From G963678445 sp963678445 (GTDB lineage Bacteria; Hydrogenedentota; Hydrogenedentia; Hydrogenedentales; G963678445), in the NCBI GenBank assembly GCA_963678445.1, contig OY782877.1:3348001-3412000 (forward strand): a DNA stretch of 64,000 nt. Reading direction: 5' to 3'. The notes below the pieces were generated by a model. It was given only the letters and a program-made list of their open reading frames with translations. It searched no databases and was not told the origin of the DNA. How positions within the stretch are numbered: the first letter of the stretch is position 1; every line of letters begins with the position of its first letter. The translations under genes and the position numbers were made by a program. Of the stretch, positions 18,176-27,379 are shown one piece after another.

Positions 18176-18462
18176 CGCTCTTTCCAAAACCTTTAGAAGG
18201 AAGCAAGCGGAGAGCGCTTGCTGAATTCCCTATCAAAATGCTGTAGATATGCGAGTTTTGGATTGGCTCGGCAATGGGCTTTGATGGTATCCTTAACGTG
18301 TGCTATTGATGACATTGGCTATGTGCAACTTGTGGTGCTTGGCATGGCAAAGCGTGGTCTTCACGATGACCTTCTGTGGTAGACTAGACGTGGCGGTCAA
18401 GGACAGGACGCGCCTATGTGAGCGGGGGCGCTTACTCGTTTTCGTTGCTGTATTGCCCGGTT
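18176..18462. other. gap between recN and the histidine kinase gene, no gene seen
   Basis: The stretch has an imperfect palindrome AGCGCTCT...AGAGCGCT (about 18174-18219) that could be a weak terminator for recN without a T-tract. No coding sequence or recognised RNA is evident up to the repeat R9. Confidence 0.4.
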
Positions 18463-18580
18463 TTAGTGACTGAAATTTCAAGTGTTGTCATAAAAAGCGG
18501 AATTTTTGCTGCGATTAGGGACGACAAGGACCATACTTCCTGGGTATGCCACTGCCACCTTTAGGTCGGTGGACCGCTTT
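18463..18580 (+). repeat. dispersed intergenic repeat (R9)
   Basis: Copy with TTAGTGACTGAAATTTCAAG, GTCATAAAAAGCGGAATTTTT, CAAGGACCATA and a short terminal hairpin GGTC-GGTG-GACC (18564-18575). It points toward the hybrid kinase gene starting at 18689. Confidence 0.85.
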
Positions 18581-18688
18581 TGTTTTCTTGGTTTTGGAAA
18601 AATTAGGTGTGCTTGGGATTAGCTTTCGACGCTGTGATGATGCGGAAATGACAGCGAAGCGGCTTGCTATCTTGGCGGCGATAAAATC

Positions 18689-21600
18689 ATGAATAGGCTA
18701 AAGAGAAGATTTCAGAGAACTATTGGTGGGAAATCGCTTATTTTCAGTGTCGTTGCTATTCTTCTAATAGGAACTAGTATTGCAGTTTTTTCTCTCATTA
18801 TGCGGAATCACTTGGTTGCCGATGCGAAAAGGATGCTGCAGTTCAGCTCCCGACTTGTTGCATATGAAATTGATAAGGCGAACCAGAAGACGATAAGTAT
18901 CCCTCAGGCTATGGCGCTTGCGCAGGAAAGCGGCCTGTTCGGGGAACGTAGTAAATCCATTGACTATGCCAAGCGTATCCTTGCCGCAAATCCACAACTT
19001 GCAGGGGCTTATTTCGCCTACGAAGCCAATGCGGATCAAGAGGATGCAGCGTATCTGGCAAACCATCCGGATGAGCAAGCCGCGATGGATGCAACGGGAC
19101 GCTATCTTCCGTGTTGGCGTGTAAAAGCGGGGAAGCTTATACTTTCTCCTCTTATTGCCGTGGAGTCGCGTTCGTGCTATGCGAATTGTAAAAATCAATA
19201 TCGCCTGAACCATAAAAACAGAACGGCCATTGCCGAGCCGTATCTTTACGACGGAAAGATAATTGTCGAACAAAGCTGTCCCATTACGCAGGCGGGGAGC
19301 TTTGTGGGTATTGCCGGTATTGGACGGGGATTGTGCGATATAGATGCTTTTTGGGAAGGATTCAGGCCCTACGAGACCTCTGAGTTTGTTTTGATAAGCA
19401 AAAGCGGGAAAGTGATTGCGTCGAGTATGGCGCTTGGAGCGACAACCGCTTCGCAAGAAGAAGGTTCTACCGAGGAGCCCCTGCCGTCCGTTGGGGCGTT
19501 GACGCGCCCTTTGCCAGTTCATATTGATGACACGGATTATAGTGCCACTTTGCGCCGTTTTTACGGGGAAAAGGAGGACGCGTCTACTCCGATTGACCGG
19601 CGATCACCTTTGGGCGAAGGGGGGTATTATTATATGGGTACGAGCATCCCCACGGGGGAGTGGACGCTTGTAACCCGAGTTGCGAAGGCCGAAATTCTCG
19701 GACCAGTACATGTGATACTGTGGCGAACGGTATTCTTTGCACTCCTTTTTTTAGTTTTTATGCTCTATTATATCTGGCATTTCAGCAGGTCGGTTACACG
19801 ACCGATTGCAACGCTTATCGGCGTTTCTGAACGTATTGCCAAGTTGGATTTTGATATCGCGCTGCCGGAGTTTGCGCTTGTTGAATTGAATACCCTCAAG
19901 CAATCCCTGCTTGATATGGCCATGAAACTGAAGGAAAGTAATGACGCTCTAGAGAGTGAACGAGGACGTCTTGTAGCCAGCGAAGAGAATCTGCGTACAA
20001 CGGTCGATTCGATTGGCGATGCGCTGATTGTGACCGATCCGGACGGTTGCGTTGTGCGCATGAATCCTGTTGCGGAAACGCTGACTGGTTGGACGAGTAC
20101 GGAAGCCCTCGCCAAGCCGCTTAGCGAGGTTTTGCAGATTATTAGCCCTGAGGACCGCGCACCACTACCTAATCCGGCAATACAGGTTTTTAGCACCGGC
20201 ACGATTGTTACGTTGACTAAATACAGTGAGTTTGTTGCCAAAGACAATGTCACACATCAAATCGAGGGTAGTGCTGCACCGATTCAAAATGCAGATGGCG
20301 TGCTTATCGGGGCCGTGCTTGTTTTTCGTGACTTGACCGAAGTGCATAAAAATGAACACAAGCTGCGTAGTAGTGAGGAAACATTTAGGGCATTAGCGGA
20401 AAACTCTCCGGATATACTGGCACGTTTTGACAGGCATTACCGTTATCTCTATGTGAACTCAACGGTGAAAGAAGTAACTTCAATACCGCCAGCAGAATTT
20501 ATCGGTAAAACACACCAGGAGATGGGTTTCCCGGAAGATTTCTGCAGCTTATGGGAGGAGGCTCTTCGGAAAGTTTTTACCACCGGGAAATCCAACCGAC
20601 TTGAGTATACCCTTCCATCCGGTGTGAGTCTGGATTGCTTATTGGCGCCTGAATTAGGGGTGCACGGAGAGGTGCAGGCGGTTATGACTTCGGCGCGTGA
20701 TATTACCAGCCGAAAGCAGACGGAGATGGAGGCGGCCCATAGCAAAGAACTTTTGCGAACGGTTCTGGATATTATCCCGGCGCATATCTGTGCGAAAAAT
20801 TTGGAAGGTCGCTTTGTCTTGGTAAATAAGACATTGACAGACTTCTATCGTACGACAGTTGATGCGATGACCGGTGTATTGCATGCAGATGTTTGTGAGG
20901 ATGAGGAAGAGCTGAAATCTATGCTTGCTGCTGATAGAAAGGTTATCGAGGGGGGGCATCCCGTTTTTATTCCCGAAGAATCTATGATGAATCCGGATGG
21001 AAGCAATTCCTATCTGGAAACATACAAAATACCGTTTCAGGTGCGTGGCGAGTCGGTCGTCTTGATTGTTTCGCTGGATATTAGCGAGCGGAAAAAGTTG
21101 GCAGAGCAACTGCGGGAGTCGCAAAAAATGGAGGCGGTGGGTCAACTGGCAGGGGGGATCGCGCATGACTTTAATAATTTACTACAAGCAATTAATGGCT
21201 ATTGCGATTTGTTGCTGATGGAATTGGATGAGGGAAGTGTGCCCTATAGGTTCATTACGGAGGTGGCCAGAGCGGGTGAAAAAGCATCGGTACTGGTACG
21301 GCAGATACTTGGTTTCAGCCGTCGTCAGACGCTTGATATGAAGAATATCGATCTGAACAATATCGTTTCCGACCTGACACGGATGCTTGGCAAGGTCATC
21401 GGTGAACATATTGACCTGCAGGTATACGAGGGCAATGAAATAGGCGTCGTCCGTGCCGATCCCGGGCAGATTGAACAAATCCTGATGAACTTGTGTGTTA
21501 ATGCCCGTGACGCCATGCCGGAAGGAGGGACGATTACGATCCAAACGGAGCGCACGCAGCTGGATGAGGAATACTGCAAGAATCATGCATGGGCTGAGCC

Positions 21601-22243
21601 GGGTGAATACACGATACTCAGTGTTGCCGATACCGGCTGTGGTATGGATGAGGAAACGCAGAAGAAGATTTTTGAACCCTTTTTTACGACCAAGGATGTG
21701 GATAGGGGTACCGGCTTAGGCTTGTCCATGGTCTATGGTCTCGTCAAGCAACACAAGGGATTTGTGGAGGTGCACAGTGTGCTTGGAGAAGGCACGATAA
21801 TTAAAGTCTATCTGCCCTTATTGCCAACGCTGGCCACCTCTGTTACCAACGAGATTGATACGCCGGTCGTGGGAGGTGCTGAGACCATTCTGCTGGCTGA
21901 AGATAATGAGGGTGTACTTGGGGTTGCTAAAGCCATGCTGGAGAGTGCGGGGTACACGATTCGGACGGCCGCCGACGGGGAAGACGCATTACGTGTTTTT
22001 GATGCGTATGCAGACGAAATAGCCCTTGTACTCTGTGATGTGATGATGCCGAAGCTTAGCGGAAAAGGAGTCTACGAACAGATTATTCAAAAGCGTCCCC
22101 ATATTCCGTTCCTTTTTGCGAGCGGTTACAACATGAACGTCATCCAAACGAACTTTGTGCTTGATGATGGTATGACGCTTATTCAAAAGCCTTACCATCG
22201 TGTTACCCTGCTTCGTGCTGTGCGCAGAGCACTGGATAGGTAA
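18689..22243 (+). CDS. hybrid sensor histidine kinase with extracytoplasmic sensor, PAS domains and receiver
   Basis: A 1184-residue inner-membrane protein. TM1 at about 17-38, an extracytoplasmic Cache-like sensor (40-345, including GEGGYYYMGTSIPTGEWTLVTRV), TM2 (about 349-367), HAMP (about 370-420), three PAS domains (about 435-555, 565-685, 690-810), HisKA with H826 in GGIAHDFNNLLQ, HATPase_c (NLCVNARDAMPEGG, DTGCGMDEE, GTGLGLSMVYGLVKQHKG) and a C-terminal receiver (about 1070-1184) with phospho-acceptor D1117 in LCDVMMP. No separate response regulator or output domain lies next to it, so the partner is elsewhere. The signal is unknown; small organic ligands are typical of Cache sensors. 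The ATG at 18689 is preceded by GGCGGCG only, a weak site. Confidence 0.9.
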   Translation: MNRLKRRFQRTIGGKSLIFSVVAILLIGTSIAVFSLIMRNHLVADAKRMLQFSSRLVAYEIDKANQKTISIPQAMALAQESGLFGERSKSIDYAKRILAANPQLAGAYFAYEANADQEDAAYLANHPDEQAAMDATGRYLPCWRVKAGKLILSPLIAVESRSCYANCKNQYRLNHKNRTAIAEPYLYDGKIIVEQSCPITQAGSFVGIAGIGRGLCDIDAFWEGFRPYETSEFVLISKSGKVIASSMALGATTASQEEGSTEEPLPSVGALTRPLPVHIDDTDYSATLRRFYGEKEDASTPIDRRSPLGEGGYYYMGTSIPTGEWTLVTRVAKAEILGPVHVILWRTVFFALLFLVFMLYYIWHFSRSVTRPIATLIGVSERIAKLDFDIALPEFALVELNTLKQSLLDMAMKLKESNDALESERGRLVASEENLRTTVDSIGDALIVTDPDGCVVRMNPVAETLTGWTSTEALAKPLSEVLQIISPEDRAPLPNPAIQVFSTGTIVTLTKYSEFVAKDNVTHQIEGSAAPIQNADGVLIGAVLVFRDLTEVHKNEHKLRSSEETFRALAENSPDILARFDRHYRYLYVNSTVKEVTSIPPAEFIGKTHQEMGFPEDFCSLWEEALRKVFTTGKSNRLEYTLPSGVSLDCLLAPELGVHGEVQAVMTSARDITSRKQTEMEAAHSKELLRTVLDIIPAHICAKNLEGRFVLVNKTLTDFYRTTVDAMTGVLHADVCEDEEELKSMLAADRKVIEGGHPVFIPEESMMNPDGSNSYLETYKIPFQVRGESVVLIVSLDISERKKLAEQLRESQKMEAVGQLAGGIAHDFNNLLQAINGYCDLLLMELDEGSVPYRFITEVARAGEKASVLVRQILGFSRRQTLDMKNIDLNNIVSDLTRMLGKVIGEHIDLQVYEGNEIGVVRADPGQIEQILMNLCVNARDAMPEGGTITIQTERTQLDEEYCKNHAWAEPGEYTILSVADTGCGMDEETQKKIFEPFFTTKDVDRGTGLGLSMVYGLVKQHKGFVEVHSVLGEGTIIKVYLPLLPTLATSVTNEIDTPVVGGAETILLAEDNEGVLGVAKAMLESAGYTIRTAADGEDALRVFDAYADEIALVLCDVMMPKLSGKGVYEQIIQKRPHIPFLFASGYNMNVIQTNFVLDDGMTLIQKPYHRVTLLRAVRRALDR

Positions 22244-22330
22244 GCAGAAGGGGTAGATATATCTTCGTTCTACCTGCGCCGGAGGAATGCCAGGGCAACG
22301 ACGAAGGGATGGATAGGGCCTGTGTGGACC

Positions 22331-23200
22331 TTATTCCAGGCAAATGACTTCTTCACCTTGCATCGGTTCAGTGGAGAAACGGCTTTCTCCTGGGCCACCA
22401 AGCCCTTTCAGGTAAAAACCTGACCAATCCCGTTCCGCTAGTTCAACATGTTCTTCCCGATCCAAATAAATGATTTCCTGGATCATTTTTCCCTCAACAG
22501 AATATCTTTTCACCAAGCGTTGAATTGTATTAGCCTTGTCCAGCTCACGAAAAGAGGCCTCCGCATAGCCATTGTCATCCAGCTTTGATTCTTCCGATTC
22601 AAAGTATTCCTGGAATATCGAGATATCGTCATTCTTTAATGACAGGTAAAGGAAACTAGGTTTTTCATCGGGAAGATAGAAATAGACCTGAGTGGTTTTA
22701 AGTTCTATTTCTGCGAAGTAGTCCTCCCAAATTCTTATATACCTATTGTTCTTGGTGTCTATGATGAAATAGCGTTGGGAAGTCGCGTCTTCAGGGATTT
22801 CTTTTCGGTATTGTTCATACAGGGATTTATAGGTATAGATTCGTTCTTTAAAGCGCTTTATCTGCTCCTAGGATGCTTCAAAAAATTCGACATTCTTGAA
22901 ACCCATCTGGTGTGCGCCTGCTACAGCCTCCTTCAATGTTCGTGTAGGTTTTCCAAGAGTTTCCTGTGAATACGTTGTTTCGGAAGACTTTTTCAACCAT
23001 TCTGTTATGCTGACTACAACAGCTTTATCTTCCACAAAAAATTTCGCGCCGTGGATCGTTTCAAACATTGCAGCCCGCTTCGCTTTTTGCTCTGAAGTGA
23101 ATGGCTGCGCCGCTGATTTTCCTTTATTATAAAAGCAACCTAACATGGTAATCGCCATAGCTGCGCCGACGAGCAAGGTGTGGAATACTTGCTTTTTCAT
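22331..23200 (-). pseudogene. lipoprotein gene interrupted by an in-frame TAG codon
   Basis: Reading from ATG at 23200 (AAGGAAGG just upstream) gives a lipoprotein precursor (MKKQVFHTLLVGAAMAITMLGC, lipobox MLGC) of 110 residues ending NVEFFEAS at the TAG at 22868-22870. The same frame then continues without any ATG, GTG or TTG until residue ~118 of the remaining part, as a fully protein-like sequence of ~179 residues (EQIKRFKERIYTYKSLYEQYRKE ... FSTEPMQGEEVICLE) ending with TAA at 22331. Together they would make one protein of about 290 residues. This suggests a recent nonsense mutation, a sequencing error or stop-codon read-through. No function recognised. Confidence 0.65.
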
Positions 23201-23248
23201 TGTGCCTTCCTTCATATTTCCCCTGATCTCTACAAGGGAAGATAGGTG

Positions 23249-24304
23249 TCAATAAAGGTTTCTATTCCCCCAGTCTTTTACACTTTTCCGGGGATCTTCA
23301 AAGGTGGGATAATCCTTTAGCGCTTCCTGCAGACGGGTGCGTGTTTTCTCATCCTCACATTTTTTGAGCACTTCATTCGCCGCCCATACCGTCCACGTTG
23401 CACTCATTGCACAACTGTTATAGAACTCTTTTGCTTCTTCGGATGCCAATATTCGGATGAATGCTTCGGCCACCGCTGTATCAGGCGCTTGAACAAGCGT
23501 ACACAGCAAAATGTAAAAAGCAGGATCGATCATAAAAAAGTTAGAATTCGTTGAGTCGTGTTCCAGAAGTTTCGCTTTGTAAGGAAGGCTGTACTTTGGT
23601 TCGGCCCAGATAATGGCACGTAAGTAAGGAGATGCCATAGAGTAGTCTTTGCAGGCGAAAAAAGTTCCTCTGGGATCGCTTTTATCAATAGGCTCTTTTA
23701 TAGCATGTTCCAGGTAGTCGCTGTACGCTTTGTCTACTGCGACACCGTTATAAGGAGATACGTTGAGCATTGCCTTACCTTCCCAAAGATAGTCTACTTG
23801 CTTTTTTTCTCCTTCCCAGCTTACCGCAAAAGTCACATTCTTAACATGAACTTCGTATTGGCCGACAGGCAGTGTTGTCAACACCCGTTGGCTCAGTGGA
23901 AATGAAAAATGGTTGCAATCTTCTGAAGGGATAGGAAGGGAAGTACAAATGCGTGAAATAGCCCCAGGAATTTCGAACTCGCTATAATCCCGTTTGTAAA
24001 TCTCACCTGTTTTTACGTTCTTTGCAAAAACATAAAAGGCCCCTTCTTCATTATTAAATCTGGGATCGTTGTAATCGAAGAAATCCCAGATAGTCACGTG
24101 ACACTCTTTGTCTCGTGCATTGGTGAATTCGAAGTTCAGCAGTACCGGCTCACCGGATGCGATGGCGTCTTTGCTTAGCTTAAACTTCACAGCGAAGGGT
24201 TCCCCCTCGAAGCTGTGTCGCGTTTCTTTGGTAAAGGTTACAGCCACCGCCGTATACGAAGTGAGCAAGAGGGTCATCACAAGAGAAACTGTATAAAAAC
24301 GCAT
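23249..24304 (-). CDS. secreted protein of unknown function
   Basis: A 351-residue protein with a signal peptide (MRFYTVSLVMTLLLTSYTAVA). Residues 30-180 look like a beta-sandwich (PVLLNFEFTNARDKECHVTIWDF, FSFPLSQRVLTTLPVGQYEVHVKNVTF), reminiscent of intracellular-proteinase-inhibitor or invasin-like folds; the remainder is helical with Trp and Cys. It lies on the same strand as, and 48 bases upstream of, the interrupted lipoprotein gene, so the two were probably an operon. I do not recognise a family. Confidence 0.6.
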   Translation of the reverse strand: MRFYTVSLVMTLLLTSYTAVAVTFTKETRHSFEGEPFAVKFKLSKDAIASGEPVLLNFEFTNARDKECHVTIWDFFDYNDPRFNNEEGAFYVFAKNVKTGEIYKRDYSEFEIPGAISRICTSLPIPSEDCNHFSFPLSQRVLTTLPVGQYEVHVKNVTFAVSWEGEKKQVDYLWEGKAMLNVSPYNGVAVDKAYSDYLEHAIKEPIDKSDPRGTFFACKDYSMASPYLRAIIWAEPKYSLPYKAKLLEHDSTNSNFFMIDPAFYILLCTLVQAPDTAVAEAFIRILASEEAKEFYNSCAMSATWTVWAANEVLKKCEDEKTRTRLQEALKDYPTFEDPRKSVKDWGNRNLY

Positions 24305-24441
24305 GGGAACCCCTTTCCAGGATTGTTATATGTGCTTCGCATTGCATGCATTATCAACACCAATGCAGCATAGCCGACAAGGTAAAGAATTTTTTCCTCG
24401 TTTCTGGTGCTTGTTTGTATTTTTCGTACAAAGGAAGAGGT

Positions 24442-24482
24442 AAGAAGCCTGCGGAGACTCTTGAGGCTTCAGGAGGCTTCTT
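24442..24482 (-). terminator. possible terminator after the tandem hydrolase gene
   Basis: Inverted repeat AAGAAGCCT/AGGCTTCTT with a second nested copy of AGGCTTC, just past the stop codon of the minus-strand hydrolase gene. It lacks a good T-tract, so this is a weak call. Confidence 0.35.
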
Positions 24483-24490
24483 AAAAGGGG

Positions 24491-26965
24491 TTATGGCGTT
24501 TTTATCAATAGATGTTCGTCTTTTTGGAGAAGCGCCAGGATGCTGTGGGTGTAGTTGAATTCGCTCTTGCACTCTTTCGTTGTAAGAGGGGCGTTAGCGT
24601 AGCCCGCGGGTTCTATCAGGGTGAGGGGGACGGATTGGGCGCATAGGGCGGCTACTTGGGCGAGATCCATATGTTTCAGCAGGTTGGGTATGGCAAGCCA
24701 GATGGGTTGCGGCTGGTCGTTTTCCAGGAAGAAACGGAAGGAGGCGAGTGGGGCGTGGGCTTCGATCTGTTGAAACGGAGCACCCAGGGCACCCGCAAAG
24801 ATGCCGTGTAAGCCGTTGGCGCCCTTGCCATAGAAGCGGACACGATTTGCATCGATGTCACTACGTTGTTGCAAATAGCGTAGAGCCTGCATAACGTCCC
24901 AAACCCGTTGCGCGAAGATGGGACGTCCCAGACAGACGGTGTCGCTGGTCAGATGGTTGTCATGTTCATGACATTCGCCCAGACCGCGCGGGTCGATCGC
25001 GAGGATTGCGATGCCCTGGTCGAGTAAGGTAGCTACATTTGCGTCTTCACGCAATTGTTTCTTTTCCTTTTCCGCCAGATAGAGCGTGGCTGCACAAGGG
25101 CTGGGTGCATTTTTGGGGCGCAGGAACAGCGCGGGAACTTCCATGTTTTCATCGGTGGTCAGCGCCAGTGCAGTGACGTCACAATTACGCCATGCGAAGG
25201 TGTACCTGGTTTCAGCCGTGGGTGTTATATCCTTGGGCTGGCCGCCAAAGCATTCCCACAGCGCGTCTTTCAATTCGCCGGAGCGGGTTGTCCATTCAGC
25301 GAGGGTGGCGGGTGGCGTGTTGTAGGCTGTACGAAGCCGTTCGGCTTCTTCCTGGTTGAGCTGCACCATGGTTTTGCTTGCGTCCGGGATTTTTTCACCA
25401 TCAAAGCAAAGCAAGTCCGGTGATTCCGGATCATTGGCCTCGTATTGGCCCTCAGGAATGGGTGCACCGTCTCCTTTGTTTTGCAGGTGCAGATTCATGA
25501 ATCCATAACAGGCCTCACGTAAGGGCTGGGACCAACCATGGGGCTCGGGGGCTTCTGCTGCTTGAAGATTTTCTTCTGCATTATAAAAGGCATAGATTTT
25601 TTGGGCGCGTTTTCGTGTATGGCGTGCCCCAATGATGGGGAAGATGCTGTCTTTCACGCCATTGCCGCAAAGGAAAGGACGGGGAGCGTTGAGACCGAGA
25701 ATCTCGAATTCTTCCATGTATTGAAAAATGTTGGGGAAGTGATTGCAGATGCAGTGATTACCGCCGTGGCGTATCCATTGGTCGTAGGAGCATACGAAGG
25801 AAAAGGAACCTGCTGCGGTAAAGCGTTCATCGAAGGGCATGGTGTAGAAGACACACTCGCCCCCACCAGAGTTGCCAGCCAGACCGATACGCTGTGTATC
25901 GACCTCTTTACGGGTAACAACATAATCCAGCGCGCGTAGGGTGTCCCAAATGATATAGCCCTCATTCGTGCGTCCGAGGAGGAGGGAACCATAGCCAAGG
26001 TTATGCCCCATGCCGGGTACAAGACGCTCTCCCTGTCCGATAGGGTCGATAGCGAAGACAATGAAGCCCTGGCGTACCAGTCCAAGTTGCGCCATCTGAT
26101 AGATAGGCGAATTCTTGCCCGTTTCCATGGCGTGGCCCGCAGTCACGACGATGGCGGGGGCGGGATAGACGATGTTTTTGGGTAAATACAAATTGGCGGT
26201 AACGAGAAAGTCGGGACGGCTTTCGTAGACAACATTTTCGATGGTATATCCGTCATGTTCGGACCGCCCGGTTATCTGTGCGTTTAGCGGAGTGCGGGGC
26301 GGGAAGGGGAGTAACCCCAAAGCTTTCTGCAGCGCTGTCTTTATAGAATCGCGACGCTTTTCCCACGCAGTCTTGTTGGTGGGATCCTCACGTTTTTCCA
26401 GTAGATCGGCACATTCGGAAATGTTAAAGTGGAGTGCGCTGGCGCTTCGGGGGGGCTTCTCATCATAAACGCGCCATTTTTTTTCTTCTGCCTCCGCCAC
26501 CGCAGGATCGGTGTCTTGATCGGTAATGAGAATGGCGTCGGCGGATTCATAACCGACATCGGCGTCGTGTACCACAATCTTCAATTCACCAGCGGGCAGG
26601 TCTAGCACCCCTGCTTTCTCCCACGACCATTGTCGTCCTTTACCGGCATGCGTTTTCGAAAGGCGTTGCCCATTGAGTTCAAGTTGCAGGGCGCGGTTGC
26701 CCTGGGGCGAGGTGTAAGCGCGCATCCAGACGTGGTGCGGACCTGGCTTTTGAAGGGTTGCGGTGTATTGCAATACAGTGTCGGCGATATCGGGATTGGC
26801 GTTTGAGGTGCGAAATCCCTTGCCTTGATAGCCAGAGATGTTTTTCTGTTTTTTCCAGGGACCGTCAAAGTCTTCCACCTGCAATAGCAGATGGTCGGCA
26901 AAAGCCAATGAAGACAGGAGTAGAAGCGATAAGGGGAGTATGCGCATGAGACGAAGGGCAGGCAT
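24491..26965 (-). CDS. secreted tandem alpha/beta-hydrolase (acetyl-xylan-esterase-like) with N-terminal carbohydrate-binding-like domain
   Basis: An 824-residue exported protein. ATG at 26965 gives a signal peptide (MPALRLMRILPLSLLLLSSLAFA) and has AAGGAA upstream; the in-frame start at 27001 only adds an untypical leader. Residues 25-150 form a beta-rich domain (HHVWMRAYTSPQGNRALQLELNGQ) like those binding carbohydrate. Domain 1 (about 220-490) is an acetyl-xylan-esterase-type hydrolase with probable triad S366 (GNSGGGE), D439 (GNGVKDSIFP) and H476 (EPHGWSQ). Domain 2 (about 560-820) repeats the fold (AILAIDPRGLGE, NRVRFYGKGANG), but the nucleophile position is A716, so it looks inactive. 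Likely a periplasmic polysaccharide or ester hydrolase; substrate unknown. Confidence 0.8.
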   Translation of the reverse strand: MPALRLMRILPLSLLLLSSLAFADHLLLQVEDFDGPWKKQKNISGYQGKGFRTSNANPDIADTVLQYTATLQKPGPHHVWMRAYTSPQGNRALQLELNGQRLSKTHAGKGRQWSWEKAGVLDLPAGELKIVVHDADVGYESADAILITDQDTDPAVAEAEEKKWRVYDEKPPRSASALHFNISECADLLEKREDPTNKTAWEKRRDSIKTALQKALGLLPFPPRTPLNAQITGRSEHDGYTIENVVYESRPDFLVTANLYLPKNIVYPAPAIVVTAGHAMETGKNSPIYQMAQLGLVRQGFIVFAIDPIGQGERLVPGMGHNLGYGSLLLGRTNEGYIIWDTLRALDYVVTRKEVDTQRIGLAGNSGGGECVFYTMPFDERFTAAGSFSFVCSYDQWIRHGGNHCICNHFPNIFQYMEEFEILGLNAPRPFLCGNGVKDSIFPIIGARHTRKRAQKIYAFYNAEENLQAAEAPEPHGWSQPLREACYGFMNLHLQNKGDGAPIPEGQYEANDPESPDLLCFDGEKIPDASKTMVQLNQEEAERLRTAYNTPPATLAEWTTRSGELKDALWECFGGQPKDITPTAETRYTFAWRNCDVTALALTTDENMEVPALFLRPKNAPSPCAATLYLAEKEKKQLREDANVATLLDQGIAILAIDPRGLGECHEHDNHLTSDTVCLGRPIFAQRVWDVMQALRYLQQRSDIDANRVRFYGKGANGLHGIFAGALGAPFQQIEAHAPLASFRFFLENDQPQPIWLAIPNLLKHMDLAQVAALCAQSVPLTLIEPAGYANAPLTTKECKSEFNYTHSILALLQKDEHLLIKTP

Positions 26966-27095
26966 AACGAACGATTCCTTGATGATTGAATAAAATGACA
27001 AGCTGCAGTGTTATGAATTACTATACAAAGGAGACTTTGCTAATGCAAAACAAAGATTTTGTAGCCCAGGCCTGCTTGGAAGGAAGGATGTAGTT

Positions 27096-27320
27096 ATGCA
27101 TATGGAAAGAATTTTGCGGATTTTGGCGGGTAGTATGGTTTTGTTAAGTGTGGGACTCGGAGTCTTTCATCATCCGTATTGGCTATGGCTGACGGCCTTT
27201 GTCGGACTTAATCTATTACAATCGGGATTTACCGATTGGTGCCCTATTATGCCTGTCCTTTCCTGGTTGGGAATACAACGCTGCTCGGAAATGTATAGTA
27301 CCAAAACAGTCGATGACTGA
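27096..27320 (+). CDS. DUF2892 family small membrane protein
   Basis: A 74-residue protein with two membrane hairpin segments and the characteristic WCPIMPVLSWLG ending seen in DUF2892 domains, which also occur fused to rhodanese domains (YgaP). It carries a Cys in the loop between helices and another near the C-terminus. ATG at 27096 has AAGGAAGG 8 bases upstream. The 60-base gap to the exporter gene allows co-transcription with it. Function of the family is not established. Confidence 0.85.
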   Translation: MHMERILRILAGSMVLLSVGLGVFHHPYWLWLTAFVGLNLLQSGFTDWCPIMPVLSWLGIQRCSEMYSTKTVDD

Positions 27321-27379
27321 TTTGGGCTTGGGGATATATGAGTGGCTTTGGATAGCGGAGCTTATGGGAGGAATGAACG

